In this document: positions 35,213-45,064 of the stretch, piece after piece
Layout: each line of letters opens with the position of its first letter
Position numbering within the stretch: the first letter of the stretch is position 1
Assembly: GCA_947072565.1 (NCBI GenBank)
Contig: CAMTIM010000027.1
Span: 39,368 to 103,367 of the forward strand
Direction of reading: 5' to 3'
DNA length: 64,000 bases
Origin: an uncultured Peptostreptococcaceae bacterium
Lineage (GTDB): Bacteria > Bacillota > Clostridia > Peptostreptococcales > Peptostreptococcaceae
Made by a program: the position numbers and the translations under genes
Notes under the pieces: model-generated
Database searches by the model: none
What the model saw: only the letters and a program-made list of their open reading frames with translations
Told to the model about the DNA's origin: nothing

Positions 35213-37234
35213 ATGAAAACTATAGGCATAGTTACAGATGGAATATCTAGATTAGAAGTTTTCTTAAATGATAATATAAAAATGATTTTTAAGAATACTG
35301 TAAAAATTAATAATTATTTTTTTAACAATATAAAAAAAGGTGAGATAATAAAGGATGATGTAGTTCTTGTTATGCTTAGTGAAAGGTCTATAAAGATAAA
35401 AGATTATGTAGAAGATAGTAAAAAAATAGTCATTATAAGCAGAAGCGTTAAACAAAATGATATTTATAAACTGTTTTCATTACCGGAAGGTATAGACGTA
35501 TTAGTAGTAAATGATAATGAACAGACTATAGTTGAGACTATATCTACTTTATATCATATAGGAATAAATCATTTAAATTTAATTCCTTATGATAAAGAAA
35601 AGGAATATACAGATATAAAGGTTTGTGTGACTCCAGGTGAGGTTCAATTAGTTCCAAGTTACATAGAAGAAATAATAGATATAGGGCATAGATTTATTGA
35701 TATATCTACTTTTTTACAAATATTAACTAAATTAAATATAGATGATAAGGAAATAACAGAGAGATTAATAAGATATTCTGAGGATGTTATAAGTATCCAC
35801 TCTGGAGTAAACAATACATACAAAAATCTTACTGTAGAAAATGATGAATTGAAGTCTATTATAAGATTATCTCAAAATGGAGTAATATTAGTTTCAAACG
35901 ATGGGTATATAAAAGTTTGTAATGAAAGCATTAAAAATATTTTAGAAATAAAAGAAGATATAGTAGGAGAAAACATTAAAGATTTACACGATAAAGACTT
36001 AGATACTATATTAGAAATAAAGACTCTTGATGATTATGTTCTTAAGTTTAAAAACAAGTATATAACAGTAAAAAAGCATATCATAAGTAGTTTTGGAAAA
36101 AATATAGGAATATATTTTTGTATACAAGAAATAACTTATATAAAAAAACTAGAGCAAAATTTAAGTAAGATACTTAAAGATAAAGGGCATATAGCGAGAT
36201 ATAAATTCGATGATATAAAAACCAATTCTATCAATATGGAAAACACCAAAAAACTAGCTAAGAAAATATCTAAATCTGGTTATACAGTATTAATAACTGG
36301 AGAAAGTGGTACGGGCAAAGAGTTATTAGCACAATCAATTCATAATGAATCTAAAAGGTGTAATCAACCATTTATAGCTATAAACTGTGCAGCAATGACT
36401 GAAAATTTACTTGAGAGTGAATTATTTGGATATGAAGAAGGAGCTTTTACAGGGGCATTAAAGGGAGGAAAAAAAGGCTTATTTGAACAGGCACATAATG
36501 GAACTATATTTTTGGATGAAATAGGAGATATGCCTATATATCTTCAAATTAAACTGCTTAGAGTTCTACAAGAAAGTCAGGTTATGAGAGTTGGGGGACA
36601 AAACATAATAGATGTTGATGTTAGGGTTATAGCTGCTACAAATAGAGATTTATCAAAAATGATAAATGAAGAGAAATTTAGATCTGATTTGTATTACAGA
36701 ATAAACGTATTACCTATACAAATTCCTCCTCTAAGAGAAAGAAAAGAAGATATAAATATGCTACTTAGATATTTTATAAATAAAGATATAGAAATAAGTG
36801 ATGATGTGAAAAATATAATAAATAGTTATAGTTGGCCAGGGAACATAAGAGAGCTTATAAATACAGCTATGTATATAAATACTATGTCATCAGGGGATGA
36901 AGTTCTTTTGAGTGATTTACCATATAATCTTATAAATATAAAGAAAGATTTCAGTAAAGAAATTAATTATTTAATAGATAAAACACGTATAGACAAAACT
37001 ATATGCGTAATGGAGTGTATTGCAAGTCAGAACTTAATACATAAGTCTTGTGGTAGAACGAGTATAGTTAAAGAACTTACTGCAAATGGAGTGTTAATTA
37101 CGGAAGGTGAAGCTAGGCACATATTACAGGTGCTTAAGGAAATGAATATTATAATATCGGCAATAGGTAGAAAAGGAAGCGAATTAAGTAGTAGCGGTCT
37201 AGAAATATTAAAACAAATTAATAAGGTTATATAA
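35213..37234 (+). CDS. Sigma-54-dependent transcriptional activator (PAS + AAA+)
   Basis: A protein of 673 residues. Residues 1-205 form an N-terminal sensor region of unknown ligand, with a PrpR-like look. Residues 212-310 are a PAS domain (SIIRLSQNGVILVSNDGYIKVCNES). The AAA+ domain (about 335-565) has Walker A GESGTGKE (363-370), the sigma-54 contact loop GAFTGA (410-415), Walker B TIFLDEIGD and the arginine finger region FRSDLYYRINVLPIQIPPLRER. The C-terminus (590-673) is a helix-turn-helix region but not a standard Fis type. A sigma-54 promoter lies between this gene and the next two, which are thus the likely targets. Confidence 0.92.
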   Translation: MKTIGIVTDGISRLEVFLNDNIKMIFKNTVKINNYFFNNIKKGEIIKDDVVLVMLSERSIKIKDYVEDSKKIVIISRSVKQNDIYKLFSLPEGIDVLVVNDNEQTIVETISTLYHIGINHLNLIPYDKEKEYTDIKVCVTPGEVQLVPSYIEEIIDIGHRFIDISTFLQILTKLNIDDKEITERLIRYSEDVISIHSGVNNTYKNLTVENDELKSIIRLSQNGVILVSNDGYIKVCNESIKNILEIKEDIVGENIKDLHDKDLDTILEIKTLDDYVLKFKNKYITVKKHIISSFGKNIGIYFCIQEITYIKKLEQNLSKILKDKGHIARYKFDDIKTNSINMENTKKLAKKISKSGYTVLITGESGTGKELLAQSIHNESKRCNQPFIAINCAAMTENLLESELFGYEEGAFTGALKGGKKGLFEQAHNGTIFLDEIGDMPIYLQIKLLRVLQESQVMRVGGQNIIDVDVRVIAATNRDLSKMINEEKFRSDLYYRINVLPIQIPPLRERKEDINMLLRYFINKDIEISDDVKNIINSYSWPGNIRELINTAMYINTMSSGDEVLLSDLPYNLINIKKDFSKEINYLIDKTRIDKTICVMECIASQNLIHKSCGRTSIVKELTANGVLITEGEARHILQVLKEMNIIISAIGRKGSELSSSGLEILKQINKVI

Positions 37235-37316
37235 TAGGTTAAATAATGAACCTATTTAACCTATTTACTGAAGTGATTTAACATATGCCAAGACTTAGTG
37301 GGCATGGGTTAAATCA
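37233..37316 (+). promoter_or_regulatory. Probable enhancer (activator-binding) region: four GGTTAAAT half-sites
   Basis: Two inverted repeats lie in the first 85 bases after the activator gene: AATAGGTTAAATA (37233-37245) with TATTTAACCTATT (37253-37265), perfect; and TGATTTAAC (37274-37282) with GTTAAATCA (37308-37316), with ATGCC/GGCAT inside. All four arms share GTTAAAT. They end about 105 bases before the sigma-54 promoter, a usual distance for activator sites. Either could also act as a weak terminator of the activator gene, but neither has a T run. Confidence 0.6.
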
Positions 37317-37420
37317 TTTTAAGTTATAATTTTATAAGTTTCTGAATGTACTTAAAATACTAAGATAAAATTATATATATTTAAAATACAAATAGAAATA
37401 TTATCATAAAAATTTAAAAA

Positions 37421-37437
37421 TGGCATGCTAGTTGCTT
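37421..37437 (+). promoter_or_regulatory. Sigma-54 (RpoN) promoter
   Basis: TGGCATGCTAGTTGCTT matches the -24/-12 consensus TGGCAC-N5-TTGCW, with GG at 37422-37423 and GC at 37434-37435 in the right phase. Confidence 0.88.
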
Positions 37438-37524
37438 ATTACATAATAATAGTAAAAAATTATAAAATGCTATTATTTAGTGACTGAAAACGAATTTTAT
37501 TTAATGATTGGAGTGTGTTAATTT

Positions 37525-38262
37525 ATGGAAAACATCAAGAAAGCAAAAATAGGAATTTCGGGAAGTTTATTAATTGATGAAGGAGGGATGTTCCCAGGAT
37601 ATGAAAGGGCATATGTAAACAATGATTATATACAATCGGTTGCTATGTGTAAGGCAGTTCCTTATATTGTACCAATTGTTAACGATGATGAAATAATAAA
37701 AGAGCAAATATTAAATATGGATGCACTTATATTATCTGGAGGACATGATGTAAATCCACTAAATTGGGGGGAAGAACCAAATCAAAAGCTGGGAGGAATT
37801 TTACCAAAGAGGGATACTTTTGATTTTAAGTTATTAAAATTTGCTTTGGAAATGAAAAAGCCGATTTTAGGTATATGTAGAGGAGAGCAAGTTATAAATG
37901 TATATGGTGGTGGAAGTCTATATCAAGATTTATCTTTAATAGAAGGGTGCTATATAAAACACAATCAACAACATTTATCAAATGTAGCGACACACACAGC
38001 AATTATAAAAGAGGGTACAAAACTATATAAAATACTAGGAGAAAAAGAAATTCATATTAATAGTTTCCATCACTTAGCTATAAATAAAATAGCTGATGGA
38101 TATATAGTTTCAGCAGTATCTAAAGACGGAGTAGTTGAAGCTATAGAAAAAGAAGGAGAAGATTTTGTAATAGGAATTCAATGGCACCCAGAAATGATGA
38201 CTAAAGATTATTCTATAATGCAAAAGATATTCAAAGCATTAGTAGATGAGGCAAGTAAGTAA
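37525..38262 (+). CDS. Gamma-glutamyl-gamma-aminobutyrate hydrolase family protein (peptidase C26, PuuD-like)
   Basis: A class I amidotransferase-fold hydrolase of 245 residues. The nucleophile is Cys118 in ILGICRGEQVINVYGGG; the His-Glu pair is in GIQWHPEMM near the C-terminus; ILSGGHDVNPLNWGEEP is the family's oxyanion region. Relatives cleave gamma-glutamyl amides such as gamma-glutamyl-GABA in putrescine breakdown, but no other puu gene is present. It is first in a two-gene sigma-54 operon with an amino acid permease, so it may process an imported gamma-glutamyl compound. ATG 37525 is 11 bases after GGAG. Confidence 0.87.
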   Translation: MENIKKAKIGISGSLLIDEGGMFPGYERAYVNNDYIQSVAMCKAVPYIVPIVNDDEIIKEQILNMDALILSGGHDVNPLNWGEEPNQKLGGILPKRDTFDFKLLKFALEMKKPILGICRGEQVINVYGGGSLYQDLSLIEGCYIKHNQQHLSNVATHTAIIKEGTKLYKILGEKEIHINSFHHLAINKIADGYIVSAVSKDGVVEAIEKEGEDFVIGIQWHPEMMTKDYSIMQKIFKALVDEASK

Positions 38263-38289
38263 AAATAAAATAGATTTATGGAGGATTCT

Positions 38290-39597
38290 ATGGGAAATGG
38301 TAAAAAATTAGGGTTTTGGAGTATCGTTCTTTTAGGTATAAATGCAATTATAGGTTCTGGAATATTTGGTTTGCCAGGACAAGCTTATCAAATGATAGGA
38401 CCATCTAGTGTATTAGTATTAGTATTTTGTATGGCACTTGCAGTATCTATAGCTCTTTGCTTTGCAGAAGCAAGTAGTTGGTTTGATGAAAATGGAGGAC
38501 CTTATCTTTATGCTAAAGAAGCGTTTGGGGAATTCATAGGTTTTGAAGTTGGATTTATGAAATGGGCTATAGGTATGATAGCTTGGGCAGCAATGGCAAA
38601 CTTTTTTGCTATAACAATATCTACTATATGGCCTCAGGCAGCAGAACCATTCACTAAAAATGTTATAATTGGAGCTGTTTTAATAGGCCTTGGAATAGTA
38701 AATATAATGGGTGTTCAAGCATCTAAAGTTTTAAATGATATAATAACAGTTGGAAAGCTTGTTCCATTAATATTTTTTATAGTAGTTGGGATATTCTTTA
38801 TAAAAGGTTCTAATTTTACACCGTTTGTAATAGTTCCAGCGGGTCAAACTACAACAACAGCATTTGTAGCAGCAGCAATATCATTATTTTATGCTTTCAC
38901 TGGATTTGAGTCTTTAGCGGTTGCAGCTAAGGATATGCAAAACCCTAGGGAAAACGTTCCGAAAGCTCTGGTAACCGTAATGGCAATAGTATCAATAGTA
39001 TATATATTTGTTCTAGCGATAAGTATAGGTATATTAGGTCCAGATTTAAGTGGAGCAACTACACCAGTTGCAGATGCCGCAAAAGTAATGCTTGGCAATA
39101 CAGGCGTTTATATAATAACAGTAGGAACTGTAATATCTGTTGGTGGTATAAATATAGCGGCATCATTCCTTACACCAAGATCAGGTGTTGCATTAGCAGA
39201 ACAAGGGTTAGTTCCAAAATGTATAGCTAAAAATAATAAAAAAGGAGCTCCGTATATAGCGATAATAATCACAGTTATAGGAACTCTTTTAATAGCTTGG
39301 TCGGGTTCATTTACATTCTTATTACAAATAAGTGTAATATCTAGGTTTATACAATATATACCTACTTGCATAGCTGTATTAGTATTTAGAAAAAAATATG
39401 CAGATAAAGAAGTTAAGTTTAGAATACCAGGAGGAATTTTCATTCCTGTATTTGCAGTAGTAGTTAGTTTATGGTTATTAGTAAAAGCTGGAATGAGTGA
39501 GCCTATAAAAATTGTTTGGGGGCTAGGAGGTCTACTAATAGCAATACCTTTCTATTTATATATGACTAAGGTATATAGACATAAAGAGAGTAAATAA
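38290..39597 (+). CDS. APC-family amino acid permease
   Basis: A membrane transporter of about 435 residues with 12 predicted helices. The N-terminal FWSIVLLGINAIIGSGIFGLPGQAY holds the APC substrate-binding GSGIFGLPG loop. The segment FYAFTGFESLAVAAKDMQNPRENVPKAL is typical of the amino acid/polyamine group. I chose ATG 38290, five bases after GGAGG (38280-38284); ATG 38278 overlaps that site. It follows the PuuD-like gene by 27 bases and shares its sigma-54 promoter. The substrate is probably an amino acid, polyamine or gamma-glutamyl compound; specificity cannot be read off. Confidence 0.88.
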   Translation: MGNGKKLGFWSIVLLGINAIIGSGIFGLPGQAYQMIGPSSVLVLVFCMALAVSIALCFAEASSWFDENGGPYLYAKEAFGEFIGFEVGFMKWAIGMIAWAAMANFFAITISTIWPQAAEPFTKNVIIGAVLIGLGIVNIMGVQASKVLNDIITVGKLVPLIFFIVVGIFFIKGSNFTPFVIVPAGQTTTTAFVAAAISLFYAFTGFESLAVAAKDMQNPRENVPKALVTVMAIVSIVYIFVLAISIGILGPDLSGATTPVADAAKVMLGNTGVYIITVGTVISVGGINIAASFLTPRSGVALAEQGLVPKCIAKNNKKGAPYIAIIITVIGTLLIAWSGSFTFLLQISVISRFIQYIPTCIAVLVFRKKYADKEVKFRIPGGIFIPVFAVVVSLWLLVKAGMSEPIKIVWGLGGLLIAIPFYLYMTKVYRHKESK

Positions 39598-39625
39598 TTT
39601 ATATAAATAATAAAATATTTTAATG

Positions 39626-39694
39626 AAAATAACCTTTTCAAAATAGATATAAGTAAATTTACTTAATTCTGTTTTTAAGAAGGTTATTTTTATT
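39626..39694 (+). terminator. Long-stem terminator of the sigma-54 operon
   Basis: GAAAATAACCTTTTCAAAA pairs with TTTTTAAGAAGGTTATTTTT; an inner palindrome AAGTAAATTTACTT forms the tip. Confidence 0.85.
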
Positions 39695-39769
39695 GGCTTA
39701 ATATATTATAAAAGTTAAAAACTAAAGAATATAAAGTGTTTAAAATACCTAAAATATGAAGTGATAATA

Positions 39770-39778
39770 TGGTATAAT
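39770..39778 (+). promoter_or_regulatory. Extended -10 promoter of the methyltransferase gene
   Basis: TGGTATAAT, with no clear -35, 36 bases before the start codon. Confidence 0.5.
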
Positions 39779-39813
39779 ACATAAATTGAGATTAAAAATT
39801 TAGGAGGACATGA

Positions 39814-40686
39814 ATGTTATTATTAGCAGATAAATGGAAAGACTATGAACTTATAGATATGGGTAACGGAGAAAAATTAGAAAGATGGGGAGATGTAGTT
39901 CTTAGAAGACCGGACCCTCAAGTAATGTGGCCTATACAAAATGAAAGCGGATTATGGAAAAATCCTCATGGACATTACCACAGAAGTAGTAGAGGTGGAG
40001 GTCAATGGGAAGCTAAGAAAAAATACCCAGAAAAGTGGACAATAAGCTACAAAGAGCTGAAGTTTAATATAAGTCCTACTGGATTTAAACATACTGGATT
40101 ATTCCCAGAACAAGCGGCTAACTGGGATTGGTCAATGGAAAAAATAAGAAATGCTAACAGACCTATAAAGGCATTAAACTTATTTGCATATACAGGTGGA
40201 GCTACGGTAGCTTGTGCAGCAGCAGGAGCGGAAGTTTGTCATGTTGATGCATCTAAAGGTATGGTAACTTGGGCTAAGGAGAACTTACAAACATCAGGAC
40301 TACAAGATAGTAAAGTAAGATTCATAGTTGATGATGTTGTTAAGTTTGTTGAAAGAGAAGTTAGAAGAGGAAATAAATATGATGCTATAATAATGGATCC
40401 ACCTTCTTATGGAAGAGGTCCAAAAGGTGAAGTATGGCAAATAGAAGAAAAATTATATGGTTTAGTTGATTTATGTACTAAAGTATTATCTGACGATCCA
40501 TTATTTTTCTTAATAAATTCATACACTACTGGATTATCTCCAATAATATTAGAACATATATTAGATGCTACTGTTGAAAAGAAATCAAAAGGCGGAAAAA
40601 TATATGGTGGAGAAATAGGGATCCCTACTTCTAGAGACGGTAAAGTTCTTCCTTGTGGTATATTTGGAAGATGGGAGTCTAAGTAA
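39814..40686 (+). CDS. Class I SAM-dependent methyltransferase, RlmI-like
   Basis: An enzyme of 290 residues related to 23S rRNA C5-methyltransferases. The SAM-binding motif is ALNLFAYTGGATVACAAAGAEVCHVDASKG (about 129-158), and the catalytic-type motif IIMDPPSYGRGPKGEVW (about 193-209). The N-terminal part (about 1-100) carries the conserved VMWPIQNESGLWKNPHGHYHRSSRGGGQWE. ATG 39814 follows AGGAGG by six bases. Its stop TAA shares a base with the ATG of the next gene, an RluA-type pseudouridine synthase, which supports a role in RNA modification. Confidence 0.85.
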   Translation: MLLLADKWKDYELIDMGNGEKLERWGDVVLRRPDPQVMWPIQNESGLWKNPHGHYHRSSRGGGQWEAKKKYPEKWTISYKELKFNISPTGFKHTGLFPEQAANWDWSMEKIRNANRPIKALNLFAYTGGATVACAAAGAEVCHVDASKGMVTWAKENLQTSGLQDSKVRFIVDDVVKFVEREVRRGNKYDAIIMDPPSYGRGPKGEVWQIEEKLYGLVDLCTKVLSDDPLFFLINSYTTGLSPIILEHILDATVEKKSKGGKIYGGEIGIPTSRDGKVLPCGIFGRWESK

Positions 40687-41351
40687 TGATAAAGGTTATA
40701 TATGAAGATAACCATTTATTAGTTGTAGAAAAACCAGTTAACATATTATCACAAGGTGATGATACTAACGATAAAGATATGGTTAATCTTTTAAAGCAAT
40801 ATGTAAAAGAAAAATACAATAAACCAGGAAATGTATATATAGGTTTGATACATAGGCTAGATAGACCGGTGGGTGGGGTTATGGTTTTTGCAAAAACATC
40901 TAAAGCCGCATCTAGATTATCTGAGCAAGTGAGAAACAAGACTTTTAAAAAGACTTATAGAGCTGTTATACATGGAACAATGAGCAAAGATAAAGACACT
41001 TTAAAAGATTATCTTTATAAAAATAGAAAAACTAATATGGTTACTGTAGTTAAAAAAGACCATAATGAAGCTAAAAATGCAGAATTAAGTTATGAAACTT
41101 TAAATAAAAAAGATGGATTTAGTTTTGTTGAGGTTGATTTAAAGACAGGAAGATCTCATCAAATTAGAGTTCAATTTGCAAGTAGAAAGCATCCTTTATT
41201 TGGAGATCAAAGATACGGGCAATCTGTGAATAAAGTTGGACAACAAATATCTCTATGGTCACACAAAGTAGAAATTCAACATCCAACGACTAAAGAAAAA
41301 ATGGAATTTACATGTGAACCACCACAAGAATATCCTTGGAATTTATTTTAA
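40686..41351 (+). CDS. RluA-family RNA pseudouridine synthase
   Basis: An enzyme of 221 residues that isomerises uridine to pseudouridine in rRNA or tRNA. The catalytic Asp59 is in GLIHRLDRPVGGVMVFAKTS; the uracil-pocket motif DLKTGRSHQIRVQFASRKHPLFGD is intact. It lacks an S4 domain, so it is the short, RluC/RluA-like form. Its ATG overlaps the stop of the preceding methyltransferase (TAATG), implying coupled translation. The modified position cannot be assigned. Confidence 0.93.
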   Translation: MIKVIYEDNHLLVVEKPVNILSQGDDTNDKDMVNLLKQYVKEKYNKPGNVYIGLIHRLDRPVGGVMVFAKTSKAASRLSEQVRNKTFKKTYRAVIHGTMSKDKDTLKDYLYKNRKTNMVTVVKKDHNEAKNAELSYETLNKKDGFSFVEVDLKTGRSHQIRVQFASRKHPLFGDQRYGQSVNKVGQQISLWSHKVEIQHPTTKEKMEFTCEPPQEYPWNLF

Positions 41352-41352
41352 T

Positions 41353-41397
41353 AAATAGGAGCTACCTTCAAAATAGAAGATAGCTCCTATTTGTAAT
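41353..41397 (+). terminator. Terminator of the RNA-modification pair
   Basis: AAATAGGAGCTA pairs perfectly with TAGCTCCTATTT; the T run is short. Confidence 0.7.
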
Positions 41398-41478
41398 AGA
41401 TTAGTATCAAAATAAACATTTAATCAACATAGTATAAATATTTAATATATAATTAAACTATAGCAAAGAGGAGATAAT

Positions 41479-42183
41479 ATGGAAAAATACGTAGGATTTT
41501 ATATTGAAAAACCTATTGGTAATAATATTTTTTCTTATGAAGAAAGAGAAAATAAAAAAATTTATGTTCCGAAATTAATAGAAGGCAATTTAGATGACGT
41601 TAAGATTGGAGATAAAATTGTATTTAATGAAATAGATGAAGAAAAAGAAATAAAAGCAAAAGGTCTTAAAAATATGGTTAAGTACAATATAGACCAAAAA
41701 GATGTATATATATTTGATAATCACAATCACGCTCTTTATTTTTGGATAAAAAGCCTAAAAAAAGATAAGTTTAATAAAGGGTGCAAATTAGTGCATGTAG
41801 ATCAACATAAAGATATGAGAGAACCAGATGATTATAGTGTTAATATGGATAGTATAGAAGATGTGTTTACATATACTAATGAAGTTTTAAATGTAGGAAA
41901 CTTTATTCAACCTGCATTAAAACACAATATATTTTCAGAAGTTGTTATAATAGATAGTTCTTATGGATTTGATTTAGACATAAAAGGAGAGTATGTATTA
42001 GATATAGATTTGGATATATTCTCTAAAGATATGGACTATATACCTCATGAAATCAAGATTTGTAAGATACAAAATCTTATAAAGAAAGCTAAAGTTATTA
42101 CCATAGCAAGTAGCCCATTTTTTATAGACCAAGAGTATGCTATAAAAGTATTAAAAGAATTATTTAATTATGATATAATGTAA
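41479..42183 (+). CDS. UPF0489-family protein (arginase-like fold)
   Basis: A cytosolic protein of 234 residues. VHVDQHKDMREP (about 111-122) and YVLDIDLDIFS (about 174-184) supply the Asp/His pattern of the arginase/deacetylase metal site that defines this family. DVYIFDNHNHALYFWI is another conserved block. The substrate is unknown. ATG 41479 follows GAGG. It sits alone between a terminator and the promoter of the next gene. Confidence 0.75.
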   Translation: MEKYVGFYIEKPIGNNIFSYEERENKKIYVPKLIEGNLDDVKIGDKIVFNEIDEEKEIKAKGLKNMVKYNIDQKDVYIFDNHNHALYFWIKSLKKDKFNKGCKLVHVDQHKDMREPDDYSVNMDSIEDVFTYTNEVLNVGNFIQPALKHNIFSEVVIIDSSYGFDLDIKGEYVLDIDLDIFSKDMDYIPHEIKICKIQNLIKKAKVITIASSPFFIDQEYAIKVLKELFNYDIM

Positions 42184-42203
42184 GAGTTGATTTAAAGAAA
42201 ATA

Positions 42204-42212
42204 TGGTATAAT
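42204..42212 (+). promoter_or_regulatory. Extended -10 promoter of the SEC-C gene
   Basis: TGGTATAAT, 68 bases before the start; no good -35. Confidence 0.5.
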
Positions 42213-42279
42213 ATAGAGTTATAAAAATTAAAACAAAATTTATTTGTACTATAAAAACGAAATTTTAGGAGGAAAAAGT

Positions 42280-42786
42280 ATGAGTTTATATACTGAATGG
42301 AGAAATTTAAGTGATAATCACGAAAGTCAAGAAGCAGAAGTAAAATTCTGGGAAGAGTACTTAAAAGTAGAAGCTGGAATATACAATGAGCTTTTAAACA
42401 ACAAAAAGCAAGTTATAGAAGGAAAAGTTAGCGAATTAGCAGCTAGCCACAATGCTTCAGTTGAATATTTCATGGGATTCATAGATGGAATAAGCGAAAG
42501 TTTAAAAGAAGATATGAATGAAGACGTTTTAGAGACTATAGAAGCTGATAGTACTATAAAATTAGACATAGACTGGGAAAAATTATACTACAATATGGTA
42601 GCTGTAGAAGCTCACTGGTTATATAACTTACAAGGATGGAATGATATATTACCAGAAGCTACAAGAAAAGAATTACAAAAATCATACAAAAACTCTAAAA
42701 CAATAGTTAAAGAAGATAGAGTTGGAAGAAATGATGCTTGTCCATGTGGAAGCGGTAAAAAATACAAGAAATGTTGTGGAAAGTAA
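42280..42786 (+). CDS. SEC-C motif protein
   Basis: A protein of 168 residues. The last 20 residues, [20 protein letters not shown], are the SEC-C zinc motif found at the end of SecA and in many small proteins; in SecA it binds zinc and helps contact SecB. The first 140 residues are helical and contain two tryptophan-rich segments ([13 protein letters not shown]); I do not recognise a catalytic motif. ATG 42280 follows AGGAGG; an in-frame ATG 42244 lacks a site. It is co-directional with a 53-residue gene starting ten bases later. Confidence 0.85.
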   Translation: MSLYTEWRNLSDNHESQEAEVKFWEEYLKVEAGIYNELLNNKKQVIEGKVSELAASHNASVEYFMGFIDGISESLKEDMNEDVLETIEADSTIKLDIDWEKLYYNMVAVEAHWLYNLQGWNDILPEATRKELQKSYKNSKTIVKEDRVGRNDACPCGSGKKYKKCCGK

Positions 42787-42795
42787 GGTAAGTTT

Positions 42796-42957
42796 ATGTT
42801 TATCTTAAGATTTATGAATGATGAAGATGATTTATCTGTTAAAGAATTTACTTCTTTGACAACTGTTAAAGAATATATAAGTCAAAATAATCTAGAAAAA
42901 ACATGGCATGAAATTGAAGAAGTTAAAAAAGTAATACCTAACTTAAAAGAAGATTAA
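42796..42957 (+). CDS. Small hypothetical protein (53 residues)
   Basis: A short open frame beginning MFILRFMNDEDDLSVKEFTS and ending in KKVIPNLKED. It starts ten bases after the SEC-C gene with a weak AAGG site and ends immediately before their shared terminator. The codon use is like that of the neighbours, and the acidic, helical composition looks like a real protein. Function unknown; it may be a partner of the SEC-C protein. Confidence 0.6.
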   Translation: MFILRFMNDEDDLSVKEFTSLTTVKEYISQNNLEKTWHEIEEVKKVIPNLKED

Positions 42958-42960
42958 ATA

Positions 42961-43000
42961 AAAAAACTATCTATAATTTAAATTATAGATAGTTTTTTTT
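42961..43000. terminator. Bidirectional terminator (38-bp palindrome)
   Basis: AAAAAACTATCTATAATTT is followed directly by its exact complement. It serves the SEC-C operon and psuG. Confidence 0.9.
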
Positions 43001-43022
43001 ATTTAAAAATTAAAAATAAATT

Positions 43023-43952
43023 TTATTGGCTTATATTATTTATATCAGCTAAATCTTTAGCTATTTGAGCAGCAACCTTAGCATTGTTGTAAACTAACTC
43101 TATGTTAGAATCTAAACTTTTACCAGCTGTTATAGTCTTAACCTTGTCTAATAAGAAAGGAGTAACTTTTTTACCAGTTATATTGTTTTCACTAGCTTCT
43201 TTTAAAGCAGTTTCTATAGCATTAGTTATACTATCATAATCCATTTCAAATTCTGTTGGTATTGGATTACCTATAACCACTCCACCTTTTAAGTTTAAGT
43301 CCCATTTAGCTTTTAAAGCAGTAGCAACTTCCATAGAAGAATCTACTCTATAGTCAACACCAAATCCACTTTTTCTAGTATAGAATGCAGGGAATTCATC
43401 TGCACCAAATCCTATTACAGGAACTCCGTTAGTTTCTAAATACTCTAATGTTAATCCTATATCTAATATAGATTTCGCACCAGCACAAATTACTGCAACA
43501 TCAGTATTAGCTAATTCTTGTAAATCAGCAGATATATCAAATGTTTCTTGTGCCCCTCTATGAGCTCCACCTATACCACCTGTAGCAAATACTTTAACAC
43601 CGGCTAAGTCAGCTAAAATCATTGTAGTAGCAACTGTAGTAGCTCCATTTAATTTTTTAGATATTATAAAAGGTAAATCTCTTCTACTAGCTTTAACAAC
43701 GTCTTTGCTTGTTCCTAAAAACTCTATTTCTTCTTCAGTAAGACCAACTTTTAATACACCGTCTATTATTGCTATAGTAGCAGGAACAGCGCCGTTTTCT
43801 CTTATTATCTTACTTACATTTTTAGCCATTTCTACATTTCTAGGATAAGGCATTCCATGAGATATTATAGTTGATTCTAGAGCAACTACTGCTTCACCAT
43901 TTTCTATAGCCTTTTTAACCTCTGGGTGTACTTGTAAATATTTTTCTAACAT
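43023..43952 (-). CDS. psuG: Pseudouridine-5'-phosphate glycosidase
   Basis: An enzyme of 309 residues that splits pseudouridine 5'-phosphate into uracil and ribose 5-phosphate. Family motifs: [17 protein letters not shown] (about 23-39), the Mn/phosphate region [41 protein letters not shown] with the catalytic Lys, and [19 protein letters not shown]. Length is typical. ATG 43952 follows AAGGAGATGA and overlaps the end of psuK by seven bases, so the two enzymes of pseudouridine breakdown are made together. Confidence 0.96.
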   Translation of the reverse strand: MLEKYLQVHPEVKKAIENGEAVVALESTIISHGMPYPRNVEMAKNVSKIIRENGAVPATIAIIDGVLKVGLTEEEIEFLGTSKDVVKASRRDLPFIISKKLNGATTVATTMILADLAGVKVFATGGIGGAHRGAQETFDISADLQELANTDVAVICAGAKSILDIGLTLEYLETNGVPVIGFGADEFPAFYTRKSGFGVDYRVDSSMEVATALKAKWDLNLKGGVVIGNPIPTEFEMDYDSITNAIETALKEASENNITGKKVTPFLLDKVKTITAGKSLDSNIELVYNNAKVAAQIAKDLADINNISQ

Positions 43953-45040
43953 AAGATCATCTCCTTAAGTATTTTTTCCACATTGTCTATAGACATATTA
44001 GGGTTAATTGTATTTTCATGAGAAAGTGCTATTACAGATGCAGCCATAGAAAATTTAGCAGCATATTCAATGTCAAAGCCACTTAAATGACTATATACAA
44101 GAGCGGCTGTAAACGCATCTCCAGCACCTGTAGCACTAATGATATCAACTTTTACACTGTCAATTTTTATATTAGTTTCTTTGTTAGCGCAGTATACTCC
44201 ATCTTTTCCAAGTGTAATAAATAAGTTTTCTACACCTTGGTCTAATAAATACTTAGAACATTTTTCTAAATCATCTTTAGTACTTATTTTCATATTAGAT
44301 AAAGCTTCAGCTTCATATTTATTTAATTTAATAGTATTAAATTTTCCTATTACATCTTTTATTTTCATACACTTTGTTGTTGAAACAGTATCAACAAAAA
44401 TAGGTATGTTAGAATATGTTGAAGTAATATAATCTATTACTTCTTTAGATAAATTAGTATCAATAACGATAGCTAATGAATCGTTGATGTATTGATGTTT
44501 TGAATTAATATAAGATATATCTATTTTATTTAATATATCCATATGAGATATAGCAACCTGCATATCATTAGAATCATTAAGTATTGAAACATATATTGAA
44601 GTAGGTATTTCATTTGAAACATAACAATCATCAATATCAATACCATAACTTTTACATTCTGATAGTATTTGATTACCATATAAATCATTTCCAACTGCAG
44701 AAATAAGCTTTGTATCTATACCTAATCTACATATATTATCAGCGATATTTCTGCCAACACCGCCTAAAGATATATCTACTTTACCAGGATTAGAGTCAAA
44801 CATAACAAGAGATTTGTTAGGAACACCTTGTATATCGATGTTAGATCCACCTATAACAGTTATATAATCACTCTTATTTAAAATGTATCCTTTACCCTTT
44901 ATATATCCTTTTTTCATAAGATTAGTTATATGCACTGCGATAGAAGATCTAGCAATACACAATTTGTCGGCTAATTCTTGTTGAGAAATCATAGGGTCTT
45001 CTTTTAAAATTTCTAAAATTTCTTTTTCTCTATCAGTCAT
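43946..45040 (-). CDS. psuK: Pseudouridine kinase with N-terminal winged helix
   Basis: A PfkB-family kinase of about 364 residues preceded by a DNA-binding domain. Residues 1-56 ([50 protein letters not shown]) form a winged helix. The kinase part has [23 protein letters not shown] and the catalytic [14 protein letters not shown]. It phosphorylates pseudouridine for PsuG. The helix suggests that the protein also controls its own operon; a palindrome stands upstream at 45065-45082. I chose ATG 45040, six bases after AAGGTG; ATG 45046 and GTG 45049 overlap or abut that site. Confidence 0.9.
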   Translation of the reverse strand: MTDREKEILEILKEDPMISQQELADKLCIARSSIAVHITNLMKKGYIKGKGYILNKSDYITVIGGSNIDIQGVPNKSLVMFDSNPGKVDISLGGVGRNIADNICRLGIDTKLISAVGNDLYGNQILSECKSYGIDIDDCYVSNEIPTSIYVSILNDSNDMQVAISHMDILNKIDISYINSKHQYINDSLAIVIDTNLSKEVIDYITSTYSNIPIFVDTVSTTKCMKIKDVIGKFNTIKLNKYEAEALSNMKISTKDDLEKCSKYLLDQGVENLFITLGKDGVYCANKETNIKIDSVKVDIISATGAGDAFTAALVYSHLSGFDIEYAAKFSMAASVIALSHENTINPNMSIDNVEKILKEMILC

Positions 45041-45064
45041 ACTCATCACCTTGTTATAAATATT

